From Microcaldota archaeon (GTDB lineage Archaea; Micrarchaeota; Micrarchaeia; Micrarchaeales; CABMGC01), in assembly GCA_021845465.1 (NCBI GenBank), contig JAKBRL010000038.1, forward strand, positions 1-6,224: a DNA stretch of 6,224 bases, given 5' to 3'. Positions within the stretch are counted from its first letter, which is position 1. The number at the start of each line of letters is the position of its first letter. The notes beneath the pieces are model-generated. The model worked only from the letters and a program-made list of their open reading frames with translations. It searched no databases and was not told where the DNA came from. Shown piece after piece: positions 5,488-6,224 of the stretch. The position numbers and the translations under genes were made by a program.

Positions 5488-6135
5488 TCATTCGCCGTTC
5501 TTCTTGTCTTCCTTCTTGTCTTTTATGATTGCTATATCAGCAAAGCTTACCTCCTGCACAGGTGCCTGGTGGAATTCGTGCTTCTTCTCTCTGTGCTGGC
5601 CTCGCTGTTTTCTCAGGTTGCCGTATAATACATCAAGCCTTTTCTCCAGCTCCTGCAGCTTTGCGTATGTCTCTTCGGATTTTTTAGTGAGCTCTTCTAT
5701 GTCTCCATCTACGAATTCTGCCTTGCGCTTCATTCTGTAGTTGTTAATGGCCTCGTTTAACTCGGCTTCTACCTCCTGCTTCTTTCTTATGAGGTCTTTC
5801 TCTGCGCTAAGGGTGAATGCCTCTGTTGATATCCTGAATTCAAGCGATTCCTTCTTCCTTCTCAGATAGCCTATGTTCTTTGTGCCTTTTCTATTTGCGG
5901 AGTTTTCCGCGTTGAGCTTTACAAGTGCTTCTTTCTCTGCTAGCTTGTATGCAAGCCTGCGCTTATACCTTCTAAGCTCATCGATTAGCGCGCTCTTCTT
6001 CTTGCGCTCTTCCTCTATGGCTTTCATAAGCTCCTCATTCTGCGTAGGAGCCGCCTTCTTAACCTCTGAGGATGAGCCTTCGCTCTTAGGGCTTTTTTCT
6101 TCTGTCTTTATTTCATTATCTGTCAGTATATACAC
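5488..6135 (-). CDS. coiled-coil protein, COG1340/Bfr1-like
   Basis: The 215-residue, strongly charged protein consists of a flexible acidic/Lys/Ser/Pro head (1-33), a long coiled coil (about 34-180, broken near 78-88) and a short tail (QEVSFADIAII) ending in lysines and acids. The segment LEFRISTEAFTLSAEKDLI (98-116) matches the signature of archaeal COG1340 coiled-coil proteins, which resembles the repeat of yeast Bfr1, a polysome- and mRNA-associated protein. I read this from memory of the families. At 215 residues it is shorter than typical members of around 290. There are no cysteines or membrane segments. The start is the GTG at 6133-6135, with no alternative start upstream before a stop and no ribosome binding site; the next in-frame ATG would be residue 37. 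It abuts the CPSF-type nuclease gene, suggesting a shared role on RNA. Confidence 0.75.
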   Translation of the reverse strand: MYILTDNEIKTEEKSPKSEGSSSEVKKAAPTQNEELMKAIEEERKKKSALIDELRRYKRRLAYKLAEKEALVKLNAENSANRKGTKNIGYLRRKKESLEFRISTEAFTLSAEKDLIRKKQEVEAELNEAINNYRMKRKAEFVDGDIEELTKKSEETYAKLQELEKRLDVLYGNLRKQRGQHREKKHEFHQAPVQEVSFADIAIIKDKKEDKKNGE

Positions 6136-6223
6136 CGTTGTAGTTTGTAAGGACTAAATCGTATACATCAAGCAATCTATCGGTCACTTTTTTAACTGAA
6201 AATTGAGCTGCAGTACTTAATGC
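6116..6223 (-). CDS. C-terminal end of a probable glycosyltransferase (partial, runs off window)
   Basis: The minus-strand frame is open from the window edge and ends in TAA (6116-6118), giving 35 visible residues starting ALSTAAQFSVKKVTDRLLDVY. The pattern small residue, FS, three residues, V, then L-L-x-V-Y is how many GT4-type glycosyltransferases end (FSW-x-K-V...LL-x-VY). The start lies outside the window. Its last 20 bases overlap the GTG-started coiled-coil gene in another frame, which implies a shared transcript. The family call rests on a short segment only; any GT-B fold enzyme or an unrelated helical tail could look similar. Confidence 0.45.
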   Translation of the reverse strand, partial: ALSTAAQFSVKKVTDRLLDVYDLVLTNYNGVYTDR

Positions 6224-6224
6224 A

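Overview
The window looks archaeal, from a compact genome of moderate to low GC. The evidence is archease, a beta-CASP ribonuclease of the KH-less archaeal CPSF type, an archaeosortase-like membrane protein, a tRNA-Ile without an encoded CCA, TATA-type promoters, leaders of about zero to 50 nt, and GGTG ribosome binding sites. AGA/AGG arginine codons, ATA isoleucine codons and tightly packed or overlapping genes fit a small-genome (DPANN, perhaps Micrarchaeota-like) archaeon, but that placement is inference.

Layout from left to right. On the minus strand: a small AT-rich unknown gene (18-266); a 175-base non-coding stretch; tRNA-Ile(GAT) (442-516); a Nudix plus family-4-type uracil-DNA glycosylase fusion (548-1531); and a 527-residue archaeosortase-like protein with a long sequon-rich extracytoplasmic domain (1528-3111). 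The last two overlap at TTGA and are translationally linked. A short divergent promoter region (3112-3193) then faces archease on the plus strand (3194-3634). A convergent spacer with two perfect hairpins follows. Next is a 66-residue orphan gene on the minus strand (3787-3987) with a strong GGTGA site and a tandem 14-bp repeat in its leader. Finally a minus-strand operon runs inward from the right edge: the C-terminal end of a probable glycosyltransferase, a coiled-coil protein of the COG1340/Bfr1-like kind (5488-6135), and the beta-CASP ribonuclease (4168-5487), which abuts it with no gap.

Two themes recur. One is RNA processing: archease (cofactor of the RtcB ligase), the aCPSF2-type nuclease and its coiled-coil partner gene, and the tRNA. 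The other is nucleotide and DNA surveillance coupled to a surface-protein processing gene: the archaeosortase shares a transcript with the Nudix-UDG fusion. The most unusual element is that fusion. Its Ap4A-type Nudix domain is intact, but the glycosylase half has lost three of the four iron-sulphur cysteines of family 4 and differs at two further motif positions while keeping the HPAAAL motif. The second most unusual is the archaeosortase ectodomain, with seven N-glycosylation sequons and no family I can name securely.
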